DNA of 64,000 nt from Ignavibacteria bacterium. Its GTDB lineage: Bacteria > Bacteroidota > Ignavibacteria > Ignavibacteriales > SURF-24. The position numbers and the translations under genes are program-made. The notes below the pieces were generated by a model, which did not search any database, was not told where the DNA came from, and was given only the letters and a program-made list of their open reading frames with translations. The DNA lies in NCBI GenBank assembly GCA_025612245.1, contig JAAXKQ010000013.1:83979-147978 (forward strand), given 5' to 3'. Positions 36,450 to 44,590 of this stretch are shown here, piece by piece (positions within the stretch are counted from its first letter, which is position 1; every line of letters begins with the position of its first letter).

Positions 36450-37895
36450 TTATTTCTTGTTATATACGCTTTTAAGCGACATTGATGAAACCATGGTAAA
36501 TCCAAGGAAGAACAGCAGGTGGAACGGTAAGGCTGCAATTTCCATGAAATAAATTGAAGCAACTACTCCCACCAGGCAGTACGCCGCTAAAAGCATTTCA
36601 ATATAAACCGTAGGACTAAGTTTCTTTCTTGCGCTGTAGTTCGGCTTCGGCTGTGTGTCGCCGGGCTTAACCTTGGGTGTACGTACAAATTCGCTCTTTC
36701 TGCTAAGGAGCCCCTCAATTACGGCCCTGGAATTGTTTACCGCAAAGCCCATGCTTCCTGCCATGAAAAGCGGGAATAACGCAATTTTCTTTCTCCAGTC
36801 CGTATGAACATCCTTCTGTGAATAGAGATAAAAAAGGAATGAGCTGAAAAATGCCAGAATAAAGATAGACATCATGTTGAAGAAAGCCTCGTGCGGACCG
36901 CTGTTCTTGATAAAAACAAGAGGAACGTTAAGTATGCACGCCAGAAGCGTGATAGGAAATGCAAAATTAAGGCTCAGGTGGAATGTGCACTGAAGCTTGA
37001 TTCTAAACGGCATGTCGCTCTTCCAAACCAGTGGAAGAAGCTTCTTTGCAGTTTCAATGTGGCCTTTTGTCCACCTGAACTGCTGTGCCTTGAGTGCATT
37101 GATCTCATCGGGCAGTTCGGCAGGAGTAGTAAAATCCCTGAGGTAAACAAACTTCCAGCCTTTTAACTGTGCCCTGTAGCTAAGGTCCAGATCCTCGGCA
37201 AGTGTATCACCCTGCCAGTTTCCGGCATCCTCAATGCATTCTCTTTTCCAGATGCCGCCTGTACCGTTAAATGTTATAAAAAGTCCTGCTTTATTTCTAA
37301 CGCTCTGTTCAATGACGAAGTGCCCGTCCAAAGCGAGGGCCTGAACCTTTGTAAGGAGCGATTCATCGCTGTTTGCATGATCCCAGCGGGTCTGAACCAT
37401 CCCGATCTTGGGATTGTTAAAATACCTGAGTGTTTTCTTGAGGAAGTCGGGTTTTGGCATAAAGTCGGCGTCAAAGATTGCAACATAATCACCCTTGGCA
37501 ACCTTGAGTCCCTCACAAAGGGCACCGGCCTTAAAGCCTTCTCTATTAGATCTTCTGATCTGTTTTATGTCGAAACCGTCTTTTTGTTTCTCTGCAACAA
37601 GCCTTGCAACGAGCTGTGTTGTTTCATCTGTCGAATCGTCAAGCACCTGAATTTCAAGGAGTTCTTTCGGGTAATCAATGGTGCAGACACAGTTAATAAG
37701 TCTCTCGACAACATAAAGCTCATTATACAAAGGAAGCTGAATAGTAACTTTTTTATCCTCTTTTAATTCCTTGGCTTCCATGGGGCGGTTTTTCCCGTAT
37801 TTGTTATGATAGAATAGCATAACGAAGCCGTGACTGGCAAATATTAATAGTATTGTCAGTGAAATGAAATAAGAAATTAGTACTACATCATCCAT
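36450..37895 (-). CDS. Membrane glycosyltransferase, GT2 (cellulose-synthase-like)
   Basis: The 481-residue enzyme has an N-terminal membrane helix, a GT2 catalytic domain and about four C-terminal helices. Processive-type residues are visible: QVLDDSTDET, IFDADFMP, TLAEDLDLSYRAQ and the QQFRWTKGH motif (QxxRW). GT2 enzymes of this layout make or extend polysaccharides or glycolipids at the inner membrane. The product is unknown. It follows lptE by 19 bases, with a good SD (AAGGA), which points to envelope polysaccharide or lipid modification. Confidence 0.92.
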   Translation of the reverse strand: MDDVVLISYFISLTILLIFASHGFVMLFYHNKYGKNRPMEAKELKEDKKVTIQLPLYNELYVVERLINCVCTIDYPKELLEIQVLDDSTDETTQLVARLVAEKQKDGFDIKQIRRSNREGFKAGALCEGLKVAKGDYVAIFDADFMPKPDFLKKTLRYFNNPKIGMVQTRWDHANSDESLLTKVQALALDGHFVIEQSVRNKAGLFITFNGTGGIWKRECIEDAGNWQGDTLAEDLDLSYRAQLKGWKFVYLRDFTTPAELPDEINALKAQQFRWTKGHIETAKKLLPLVWKSDMPFRIKLQCTFHLSLNFAFPITLLACILNVPLVFIKNSGPHEAFFNMMSIFILAFFSSFLFYLYSQKDVHTDWRKKIALFPLFMAGSMGFAVNNSRAVIEGLLSRKSEFVRTPKVKPGDTQPKPNYSARKKLSPTVYIEMLLAAYCLVGVVASIYFMEIAALPFHLLFFLGFTMVSSMSLKSVYNKK

Positions 37896-37914
37896 TGTTT
37901 TTCCTTGAAAATTA

Positions 37915-38442
37915 TTACCAATTTGAAACCGTGCCGATTAAGATATCTTCCGTAATCCTGTCCAGTGCAGTCTGAATGCCTGCCGGCCTGTTGGCCGCTA
38001 TATTTTCCGTCGTGTAATCGCCGTAGTTTGAATAGTTTTTTTCGGAAATGGTTCTTTTTTTAACCAGATCCTTGAACAGAACCCTCACAGTAATTGTAAT
38101 TCTCCTGGTTGCAACATTTTCCCTGTTGTTTCCCGAGGCCGCAATTACGGCAGGGGCATCATTAAAAGAAACAATTGAGCATTCCAGCAAGGCACTGGCG
38201 CCGGACTTTTCAGCCACGCGCAGCGTATTGTCGTTATTAAAGGCCTGGATCAGCTTGCTTGTAAACTGCTCTCTTAAGTTAATCTCTCCGACACCGCTTC
38301 TGTCCTCGGCGACCGGAATAGCAACTGTTTTTAAGTGCGGAGCTACTGAAGCTCCGGTAAAGGAATAAAAACAGCCACTAAAATTACTAACAAACATTAT
38401 AACAAACAATAGTCCTATTGAACGCATATTTTTATAGATCAT
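37915..38442 (-). CDS. lptE: LptE-like LPS-assembly lipoprotein
   Basis: The 175-residue protein has a signal peptide with lipobox SGC (MIYKNMRSIGLLFVIMFVSNFSGC). The LptE core follows: TVAIPVAEDRSGVGEINLREQFTSKLIQAFNNDNTLRVAEKSGASALLECSIVSF. LptE plugs the LptD barrel in LPS export. It overlaps the end of the sigma-54 activator gene by 11 bases and sits upstream of GT2 and TPR genes. No LptD is in the window. The family is divergent, so this is a good but not certain call. Confidence 0.85.
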   Translation of the reverse strand: MIYKNMRSIGLLFVIMFVSNFSGCFYSFTGASVAPHLKTVAIPVAEDRSGVGEINLREQFTSKLIQAFNNDNTLRVAEKSGASALLECSIVSFNDAPAVIAASGNNRENVATRRITITVRVLFKDLVKKRTISEKNYSNYGDYTTENIAANRPAGIQTALDRITEDILIGTVSNW

Positions 38443-39544
38443 ATTCCTGCATCTTCCGGTAAAGTGTTCTTTCGCTTATCTTAAGTAGTTTTGCCGCCTG
38501 TTTTTTGTTTCCCCTGGAATAATTAAGCGCGTTTCTGATGGCTTCCTTTTCCATTACGTCAAAAGGCACCACTTCATCCACGTTAATGTGCGAATTGTTA
38601 TTGTCTTTATTTTGGACTTCCTGGGAGTTTTTATAGACGGCCTGCTTTAGCTCCATTAAATCCCGCTTAATTTCAATCAGCGCCCTGTATATCATCTCCC
38701 TGTCGGATTCCTCCGGCGTGCGGTGAACATAAACGGGAAGGTTCCTGTTTTCTTTCTCCTCAATCCTGCTCTTAAGAAGGAATGAAAACGACTGTACGTC
38801 CAGTACGTCGGTACGGTTAAGCGCAATTGCAGTCTCAATTGAGTTCTTCAGCTCGCGTATGTTGCCGGTCCACGGAAAATTTGTCAAAAGGTCCAGCGCC
38901 TCGTTTGTAATATGAGGAAGCGGGAGGTTATTAGATTCTGCATAGAGTTTAATAAAGTGCAGAGCAAGTTCACTTATATCTTCCCTTCGTTTTCTAAGGG
39001 GCGGTATGTAAAGTGTAACGGCCTTAAGGCGGAAGTAAAGGTCCTCCCTGAACCTCTTGGCGTCCACTTCCTTCTGGAGGTCCTTGTTTGTGGCTGCAAT
39101 GATGCGCACGTCCACCTGTGTCACGGTTTCACTTCCGATTCGCATAAATTCTTTATTTTCAATTACCCTGAGTAGCTTAACCTGTGTGGTCAGCGGCATC
39201 TCGGCCAGTTCATCCAAAAAGAGCGTTCCGCCGTCGGCTATTTCAAAATAGCCCTTCCTGTTTTCAACCGCGCCCGTAAAAGCCCCTTTCCTGTGGCCGA
39301 AGAGTTCGCTTTCAAGAATGCCTTCCGGAATGGCGCCGCAGTTAACCGTAACGAGCTGGTTATCTGCCCTTTTGCTGTAACCGTGAATTGCCCTGGCAAA
39401 GACTTCCTTGCCAACACCGCTTTCCCCAAAAATTAGAACTGAAATGTCCGACTGGGCTACCTGCATTATGATATCTACAAGGTCCCTGATTTCCTTGGAC
39501 TTACCAATAATTCCAAATTTTTCCTGAAACTGACTGATTGTCAT
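38432..39544 (-). CDS. Sigma-54-dependent activator without a receiver domain
   Basis: The 370-residue protein begins almost directly with the AAA+ domain: GESGVGKEVFARAI, the sigma-54 contact loop HRKGAFTGA, and the acidic Walker B GTLFLDELAEMP, with LRKRREDISEL further on. The C-terminal Fis-type HTH reads KKQAAKLLKISERTLYRKMQEY. There is no REC, GAF or PAS input domain, so it is probably controlled by expression level or a partner. It overlaps the lptE gene by 11 bases and may regulate this envelope operon or others. No -24/-12 promoter was found by eye. Confidence 0.94.
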   Translation of the reverse strand: MTISQFQEKFGIIGKSKEIRDLVDIIMQVAQSDISVLIFGESGVGKEVFARAIHGYSKRADNQLVTVNCGAIPEGILESELFGHRKGAFTGAVENRKGYFEIADGGTLFLDELAEMPLTTQVKLLRVIENKEFMRIGSETVTQVDVRIIAATNKDLQKEVDAKRFREDLYFRLKAVTLYIPPLRKRREDISELALHFIKLYAESNNLPLPHITNEALDLLTNFPWTGNIRELKNSIETAIALNRTDVLDVQSFSFLLKSRIEEKENRNLPVYVHRTPEESDREMIYRALIEIKRDLMELKQAVYKNSQEVQNKDNNNSHINVDEVVPFDVMEKEAIRNALNYSRGNKKQAAKLLKISERTLYRKMQEYDL

Positions 39545-39629
39545 TCTTTTTCTTGAAATAGGAGTAAAAAACTAACCCCAATTTAACACATATTTTTATT
39601 TATTTAAATTCCAAATAGATCCCCTTCTT

Positions 39630-40424
39630 CTAAAAAGGAAATCTTATGTCTTTTTTCATGCCGTCACACGCAAGAATGAACCTTTCACGTTCACTCTTGG
39701 CGAGCTGCCCGAGCCAGGCATTAAGAGGTTCTTCTTCACTTATATGCGTAAGAATAATCCGCCTTATGCTCTTTTGGCTCCTTACGGCTTCAATGAGGTC
39801 ACTGAGCTCAACGTGCGTGGTTTCACTGATCATAATTCCGGGCTCTTCATCCCGAAACAGGTACAGGTCACTTTTATCAGCAACGTCTCCGGTGTAAAAT
39901 AAACGCACCTCTGCCGAGGTAAATAAAAATCCCGCGGACACAAGGAGCGACTTATCGGCTCCGGACTTATATACATCAAAAGTCCCCTCGTACTTCTTAA
40001 GGTGTGAATTTTCCTTTGCCTTAAAGGACAGGACTTCCGAGAGCAGCACGTTCTCACCGGGCTTAAAGCCCCTGATGCTCAGCTCAAATCCCAGTCGTTC
40101 CTTAAAGACGTATCCCGTTTCGAGGAATTCGTTCATCTTTTCCTTCAGGTTATCATGCACATAAAGCCCGAGCGGCATTTTCCTTTTTCTCATTTTCATC
40201 TGAATGATTAAAGAGGAGATTCCGTTTAGGTGATCCGGGTGGAAGTGAGAGAATAAGACGGAATTTATGGAGTTAAAATCTATGCGGCTTTCTTCAAGGG
40301 CACGCGAGGCGCCGTCGCCGGCATCAACCAGGAGATTATAGCCGGGGACAGATATCATAAAAGAAGAAAAGTAACGTTGAAGTGAGACTTTTCCTGATCC
40401 GGTACCTGCAAATGTTAATTCCAA
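39630..40424 (-). CDS. MBL-fold metallohydrolase (RNase Z-like)
   Basis: The 264-residue protein has a metallo-beta-lactamase fold with the metal motif SHFHPDHLNG (HxHxDH) and later histidines (ETTHVEL, LTHISEEE). The layout resembles RNase Z/phosphodiesterase branches. Residues ISETTHVELSDLI near 190-205 carry a further ligand. Specific function is not determinable. It stands alone between the sigma-54 gene and the SPOR gene. Confidence 0.87.
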   Translation of the reverse strand: MELTFAGTGSGKVSLQRYFSSFMISVPGYNLLVDAGDGASRALEESRIDFNSINSVLFSHFHPDHLNGISSLIIQMKMRKRKMPLGLYVHDNLKEKMNEFLETGYVFKERLGFELSIRGFKPGENVLLSEVLSFKAKENSHLKKYEGTFDVYKSGADKSLLVSAGFLFTSAEVRLFYTGDVADKSDLYLFRDEEPGIMISETTHVELSDLIEAVRSQKSIRRIILTHISEEEPLNAWLGQLAKSERERFILACDGMKKDIRFPF

Positions 40425-40513
40425 AGCAAACCTTCCAGGCTAATAAGCAAAATTGTTACCACCTCAGTACCACTATAATAAGGATCAGGAAATTAAGAAA
40501 CAAGTAACCCCCT

Positions 40514-41233
40514 TTACTGCCCTGACCTAATCACTCTTCCGTTCAGCTTGTATCGGGCGTTAATTAAATCGAGCGCCTTGCGCGCCTCGTCTTCGCTTTC
40601 AAATTTCCCTACGTTCACAACGTTAAGCGTACTGCCGCCGATGTCTTTTTTCTTCACCTCTGTAAAGTAGCCCTCCTGCCGGAAACTGTCCATTAGTTTC
40701 TCTGCATTTTCATCGCTTAAGAATGCCCCGGCCTGAATGGTAAACCTGGAGCCTTTTTTATCGCCCTGCTTACCCGTCTGCCTGTTATCTTTATTGGATT
40801 TTTGAACGGTTTTGGGGTCATCCTTTGCCGGAAGGTAATTACTGCCTTCTAAGTTTAGAAAGGAAGATTTTGGATAGTTCTTTTTAAGCTCGTCCATGTA
40901 GCCTGAAGCCTTGGTATAGCTTCCAAGCGCATAGTAATAGGAATAGACCCAGTAAAGCGAGGCGTCGGCATATTTGCTTTTAGGATATTTCCTGTATACT
41001 TCAGAATACTTCGAAAGCGCCTCTTTGCCGTCCTGCGTAAGCATTGCATCCAGGAACATTACGGAAGGATCCTTTGGGTTGGTCTTCTTTAATTTTTCAA
41101 GCCCGCTTCTGGCGCTTTCCACCTGCCCGGATTCGATCTGCCTTAAGTACGTGGTAATGTTGACTTCCTGAGCATAAGCCGGGACAAGGCAAATCAGCAG
41201 CAAGAATAAAACAGTTTTTAGAATAATATGCAC
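40514..41233 (-). CDS. SPOR-domain protein with TPR-like start
   Basis: The 239-residue protein has a signal peptide (MHIILKTVLFLLLICLVPAYA-Q), a YbgF/TPR-like helical region (about 25-125, KLKKTNPKDPSVMFLDAML) and a C-terminal SPOR domain (about 160-236, FTIQAGAFLSDENAEKLMDSF). SPOR domains bind peptidoglycan stripped of stem peptides, so this protein probably sits at septal or denuded peptidoglycan. It lies 71 bases downstream of miaB on the same strand. Confidence 0.9.
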   Translation of the reverse strand: MHIILKTVLFLLLICLVPAYAQEVNITTYLRQIESGQVESARSGLEKLKKTNPKDPSVMFLDAMLTQDGKEALSKYSEVYRKYPKSKYADASLYWVYSYYYALGSYTKASGYMDELKKNYPKSSFLNLEGSNYLPAKDDPKTVQKSNKDNRQTGKQGDKKGSRFTIQAGAFLSDENAEKLMDSFRQEGYFTEVKKKDIGGSTLNVVNVGKFESEDEARKALDLINARYKLNGRVIRSGQ

Positions 41234-41304
41234 AGTGGTTACCTTCCTGAATAAATAATTCCTTCTTCAGAGTTCCTTTCTTTATTGGTTCCGCCTGAAA
41301 TAGA

Positions 41305-42654
41305 TCAGGCAGTCAGATGAAGATTTTCTCCCGTTTCAGGGTAAACCTCTACTACGTCTGCAAACAAAGTGCCCGAAGTTGCCCCGTTGATCCTGACCTT
41401 TACATAGCTGCCTTCCTTAATCTTTTCAGAACGCGGGAATATGGCAACCTTGTTAGAATCCGTACGGCCCGAGAGGAACTCAATGCTTTTGCGGCTGAAG
41501 CCTTCAACGAGCACAATTTCCTCTTTTCCGATAAGGCTCTGATTTAACTCATGCGAAATCTTCTGCTGAAGGTCTATTATCTCCGAGAGGCGCTTAACCT
41601 TTGTTTCCTCCGGAACGTCGTCTTCCATTTTATAGGCTTTTGTTCCCTCTCTGGGCGAATACTTGAACATGTAAGCCCCGTCGTAGCGCACCTGGCGCAT
41701 AACTTCGAGCGTCATCAGGTGGTCTTCCAGTGTCTCGCCCGGAAACCCTGCAATAATATCGGTTGAGAAGCTGACGTCGGGAATTATTTTTTTAGCTTTT
41801 TCAATTAACCCCATGTAGTGCTCAATTGTATAGGTGCGGTTCATCAGCTTAAGTATCCTGTTTGAGCCCGACTGCACGGGAAGATGTATATAATTGCAGA
41901 TGTTCTCTTTGCCGGCAATAGTATAGAGGAGCTTATCGGACAGGTCCTGCGGGTGCGAAGTGGTAAACCTGATTCGCATTTTCGGGTCAACCGCAGCACA
42001 TGCAGAAAGCAGGTCTGCAAAGTCGGAGCCGTTATCGTTATAAGAGTTCACGTTCTGCCCCAGAAGAGTCACTTCCCTGAAGCCCCTTTTGGAGAGGACC
42101 TTGATTTCTTCAACAATCGAGTCAAGCGAGCGGCTTCTTTCGCGCCCGCGCGTAAATGGAACAACACAATAAGTACAGAACTTGTCGCATCCGCGCATAA
42201 CCGACAGCCAGGCCTGAAGGCCATCTTCCCTGTAGGGAGTAATATCGTCATAAGTTTCAGTGCGAGAGAGCTTAACGCCTATGCCCTTTTCGCCGTTAAA
42301 TGCAACATTCAGGTACTCAGGCAGCCTGCGGTATTCATCGGGACCTACAACCAGGTCCACAATTTTCTTTTCTTCAATGAGGTCCTTTTTCAGCCTTTCT
42401 GCCATGCAGCCGAGTATTCCAACGACAAGACCCGGCTTTTCAGTCTTCAGTGTCTTGAAGTTCCCAAGGCGTCCATAGATCCTCTGTTCGGCATTATCTC
42501 TTACGCTGCACGTATTAATTAAAATCACATTTGCATCTTCGGCATTCTGTGTAATCTCATAGCCGTTGTTCTTCAGTATGCCCATGACGATTTCCGTATC
42601 GGCAAGATTCATCTGACAGCCATAAGTCTCTATGTATATGTTATTCTTACTCAT
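41305..42654 (-). CDS. miaB: tRNA-2-methylthio-N6-dimethylallyladenosine synthase
   Basis: MiaB (449 residues) methylthiolates A37 of tRNAs reading UNN codons. The opening YIETYGCQMNLADTE with its Cys, then NTCSVRDNAEQRIYGRLG, GCMAERL, and the radical-SAM motif CDKFCTYCVVPFTRGRERSR are diagnostic, followed by a C-terminal TRAM domain. It is a paralogue of RimO at 27359. The 413-base spacer upstream contains no gene. Confidence 0.97.
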   Translation of the reverse strand: MSKNNIYIETYGCQMNLADTEIVMGILKNNGYEITQNAEDANVILINTCSVRDNAEQRIYGRLGNFKTLKTEKPGLVVGILGCMAERLKKDLIEEKKIVDLVVGPDEYRRLPEYLNVAFNGEKGIGVKLSRTETYDDITPYREDGLQAWLSVMRGCDKFCTYCVVPFTRGRERSRSLDSIVEEIKVLSKRGFREVTLLGQNVNSYNDNGSDFADLLSACAAVDPKMRIRFTTSHPQDLSDKLLYTIAGKENICNYIHLPVQSGSNRILKLMNRTYTIEHYMGLIEKAKKIIPDVSFSTDIIAGFPGETLEDHLMTLEVMRQVRYDGAYMFKYSPREGTKAYKMEDDVPEETKVKRLSEIIDLQQKISHELNQSLIGKEEIVLVEGFSRKSIEFLSGRTDSNKVAIFPRSEKIKEGSYVKVRINGATSGTLFADVVEVYPETGENLHLTA

Positions 42655-42759
42655 TTGTCTCTTTCATTTTAAGCTCAAATATAAAGATTTCATGTCTTCT
42701 AAACAATGAATTTATTGGAGTGAGGATGCGGGGTTTGAGCTTTGGCATTCCGGGTTTTG

Positions 42760-42786
42760 AGCCCGCTTCGCAGCTGCGGGCTTTTT
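42760..42786 (+). terminator. Plus-oriented hairpin and T-run without a plus gene
   Basis: AGCCCGC (42760-42766) pairs with GCGGGCT (42776-42782) and a five-T run follows on the plus strand. No plus-strand gene ends here. It may act as a minus-strand leader element of miaB, or be a relic. Confidence 0.45.
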
Positions 42787-42799
42787 CATAGCTTTATTC

Positions 42800-43000
42800 A
42801 AAACTCCCAGCCTTCATGGATGTTTCCTTTCTCCATCAACCTTAACCTCTGCCTTTACCTTGTTCTCCTTAAACCTTGAATCTTTCTCCCCACTTAAAAC
42901 TTAAAATTACTCCCCCTTTGCCTTTTCCTAAACCTTGAACCTTGAACCTTTTTTCCTTGAACCCTTTTCCCACTTAAAACTCAAAACTTCTTTTCCCACA
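42800..43000. repeat. CT-rich degenerate repeat spacer
   Basis: Part of a 413-base gene-free stretch. The plus strand is rich in C and T and repeats the words CCTTGAACC and CACTTAAAACT several times with small changes. Similar AACTTAAAA words occur near 21300 and 6720. No gene, and no hairpin in this block. Confidence 0.45.
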
Positions 43001-43067
43001 GCCTTTCTTCCTGCCGCTCCTTCGGAGTTTTTTGGGGAAATTTGGATTACAGCGCCCCCTGGTAAAA

Positions 43068-44528
43068 TCACTTCAGCAAAGCCATTTTGCGGGCGATAAA
43101 AACATTTTTCCCTTCAAGGCGGTAAACATATACTCCCGAAGGCAGATCCCGCGCATTGAAGTTTAACCGGTGTGCTCCTTCGCTAAACTCCCCTTCGGAA
43201 AGCAGCGCTACTTCCCGCCCCATAATATTATAGATACGAAGCGCGTATCTGCCCGCAGCCGGTATGGTAAAACTTATTGTAGTTGACGGATTAAAAGGAT
43301 TCGGGTAATTCTGGGCCAGACTGAAACCCGAAGACCTAAGGCTCCTGCTCTCAACCGGTGTTCCTTGTGCGGGATAGAAATATTTCAGCATGTCATCAAG
43401 TGTTGCACGCCAGAGTCCCCAGCTGTGCCCTTCCGGGTATTCAGCCCACTTAAGCTCGTAACCCTTTTGCATGAGTGAATCCTTAAATGGCCTCCAGAAC
43501 TGGTACAGGCCTTCATAACTTCCCCAGACTGAAAAAAGCTTTATGGGTTCCAGGGGTTTTGAACTGATAAGGGAAGCTGCCTCATAGTTATTTGGCTGGA
43601 AGGCTCCCGAATGCAGAGCGCAGTTACCAAAGAGTTCCGGATGGTTAAATGCAATGAGTGCCGAGATGTTGCCCCCGTATGAATCGCCAAGCACCAGGCG
43701 GTCCTTAGAAATTCTAATGGTTTTATAAAGCGAGTCAATAAATTGTACCAGCTCATGGCAGAAGAAATCGGTGTACTGAACCCTTTTGTTTCCGGTATAT
43801 TCCACGTTTCGGTCATTCGGCTGCACAAAGACTGCAATAAGCGGAACTATCTTCCCGCTGTCGAGCAGGTTGTCTATTACGTTTACAGAGCTCCCAAGAT
43901 TGATGTAATCAAGCCCGTCCTGGAAGTATACCGAGGGATACTCCTCAGCATTCTCAGAGTTATAGCCGGGTGGAAGATAAATCTTAAGCTGATAGGCTGA
44001 GGAGGTCTTCACGCTGTAAACTGACCTGCTTTCAACCTTGCCGTGCTTAACCAAGGACTTAAACTGAATCTCCCAGGGCTGCACATAGCCCGGCATGGCA
44101 AGTTCGGAATTCATCCCGTAACCGCCTGCAACCTGGTGAGGGTTTAGCGGATCCAGTATCCAGTTGCTGCCGTTAAGAACAAATTTATAGTCCAGCCTGG
44201 CATTTTCTTCAAATGAACGCGAAAAGTAATAAAGGTCCGTATTTGAAAGTTTTGTCAAAATGTTTACAGCACCATTCCAGTCGTTGAAGTCTCCCGCTAC
44301 AGAGACACCTGAGGCAGTGCCGCGGTACAGAAAATTAGCGGTACTGCCTTCAACAAAGGGAATTCCCTTTGTCTTCGCATAATTCATGAAGCTGTCCACA
44401 ACTGCAGTTTGTGCCTGGGGATTGTCCTTAAGTGAGTTCACGCGCGCAATGAAGCTCCGGAACCCCGTCTGGGAAAAAATAAATGCAGGATTAAAGCAAA
44501 TTGCCAGTATAAAAAGCAGCTTTTTCAC
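43068..44528 (-). CDS. Secreted esterase with CBM48-like and T9SS sorting domains
   Basis: The 486-residue protein has a signal peptide, a CBM48/E-set-like domain (about 50-140, GDFNDWNGAVNILTKLSNTDLYYF), an esterase D-like alpha/beta hydrolase domain (nucleophile Ser283 in VLGDSYGGNIS, His in EGHSWGLW) and a T9SS type A sorting domain (SLAQNYPNPFNPSTTISF). It belongs with enterochelin-esterase/feruloyl-esterase-like enzymes that cleave esters on siderophores or plant polysaccharides; substrate unknown. It is probably secreted and surface-attached. It is separated from the amidase genes by a terminator. Confidence 0.9.
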   Translation of the reverse strand: MKKLLFILAICFNPAFIFSQTGFRSFIARVNSLKDNPQAQTAVVDSFMNYAKTKGIPFVEGSTANFLYRGTASGVSVAGDFNDWNGAVNILTKLSNTDLYYFSRSFEENARLDYKFVLNGSNWILDPLNPHQVAGGYGMNSELAMPGYVQPWEIQFKSLVKHGKVESRSVYSVKTSSAYQLKIYLPPGYNSENAEEYPSVYFQDGLDYINLGSSVNVIDNLLDSGKIVPLIAVFVQPNDRNVEYTGNKRVQYTDFFCHELVQFIDSLYKTIRISKDRLVLGDSYGGNISALIAFNHPELFGNCALHSGAFQPNNYEAASLISSKPLEPIKLFSVWGSYEGLYQFWRPFKDSLMQKGYELKWAEYPEGHSWGLWRATLDDMLKYFYPAQGTPVESRSLRSSGFSLAQNYPNPFNPSTTISFTIPAAGRYALRIYNIMGREVALLSEGEFSEGAHRLNFNARDLPSGVYVYRLEGKNVFIARKMALLK

Positions 44529-44546
44529 GGTATTAGTTACTTTTAT

Positions 44547-44573
44547 TAAAAAAGGCGGGCTGCAAAGCCCGCC
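44547..44573 (-). terminator. Terminator of the distal amidase gene (copy 1)
   Basis: GGCGGGCT-GCAA-AGCCCGCC (44554-44573) is a perfect eight-base-pair hairpin followed on the minus strand by seven U. An identical hairpin recurs at 48111-48130. Confidence 0.9.
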
Positions 44574-44590
44574 ATAATAATACTGCTTTT

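Noticed and set aside
41884..42522. 212-codon plus-strand frame
   Set aside because: It lies entirely opposite miaB, whose family motifs are unmistakable on the minus strand.
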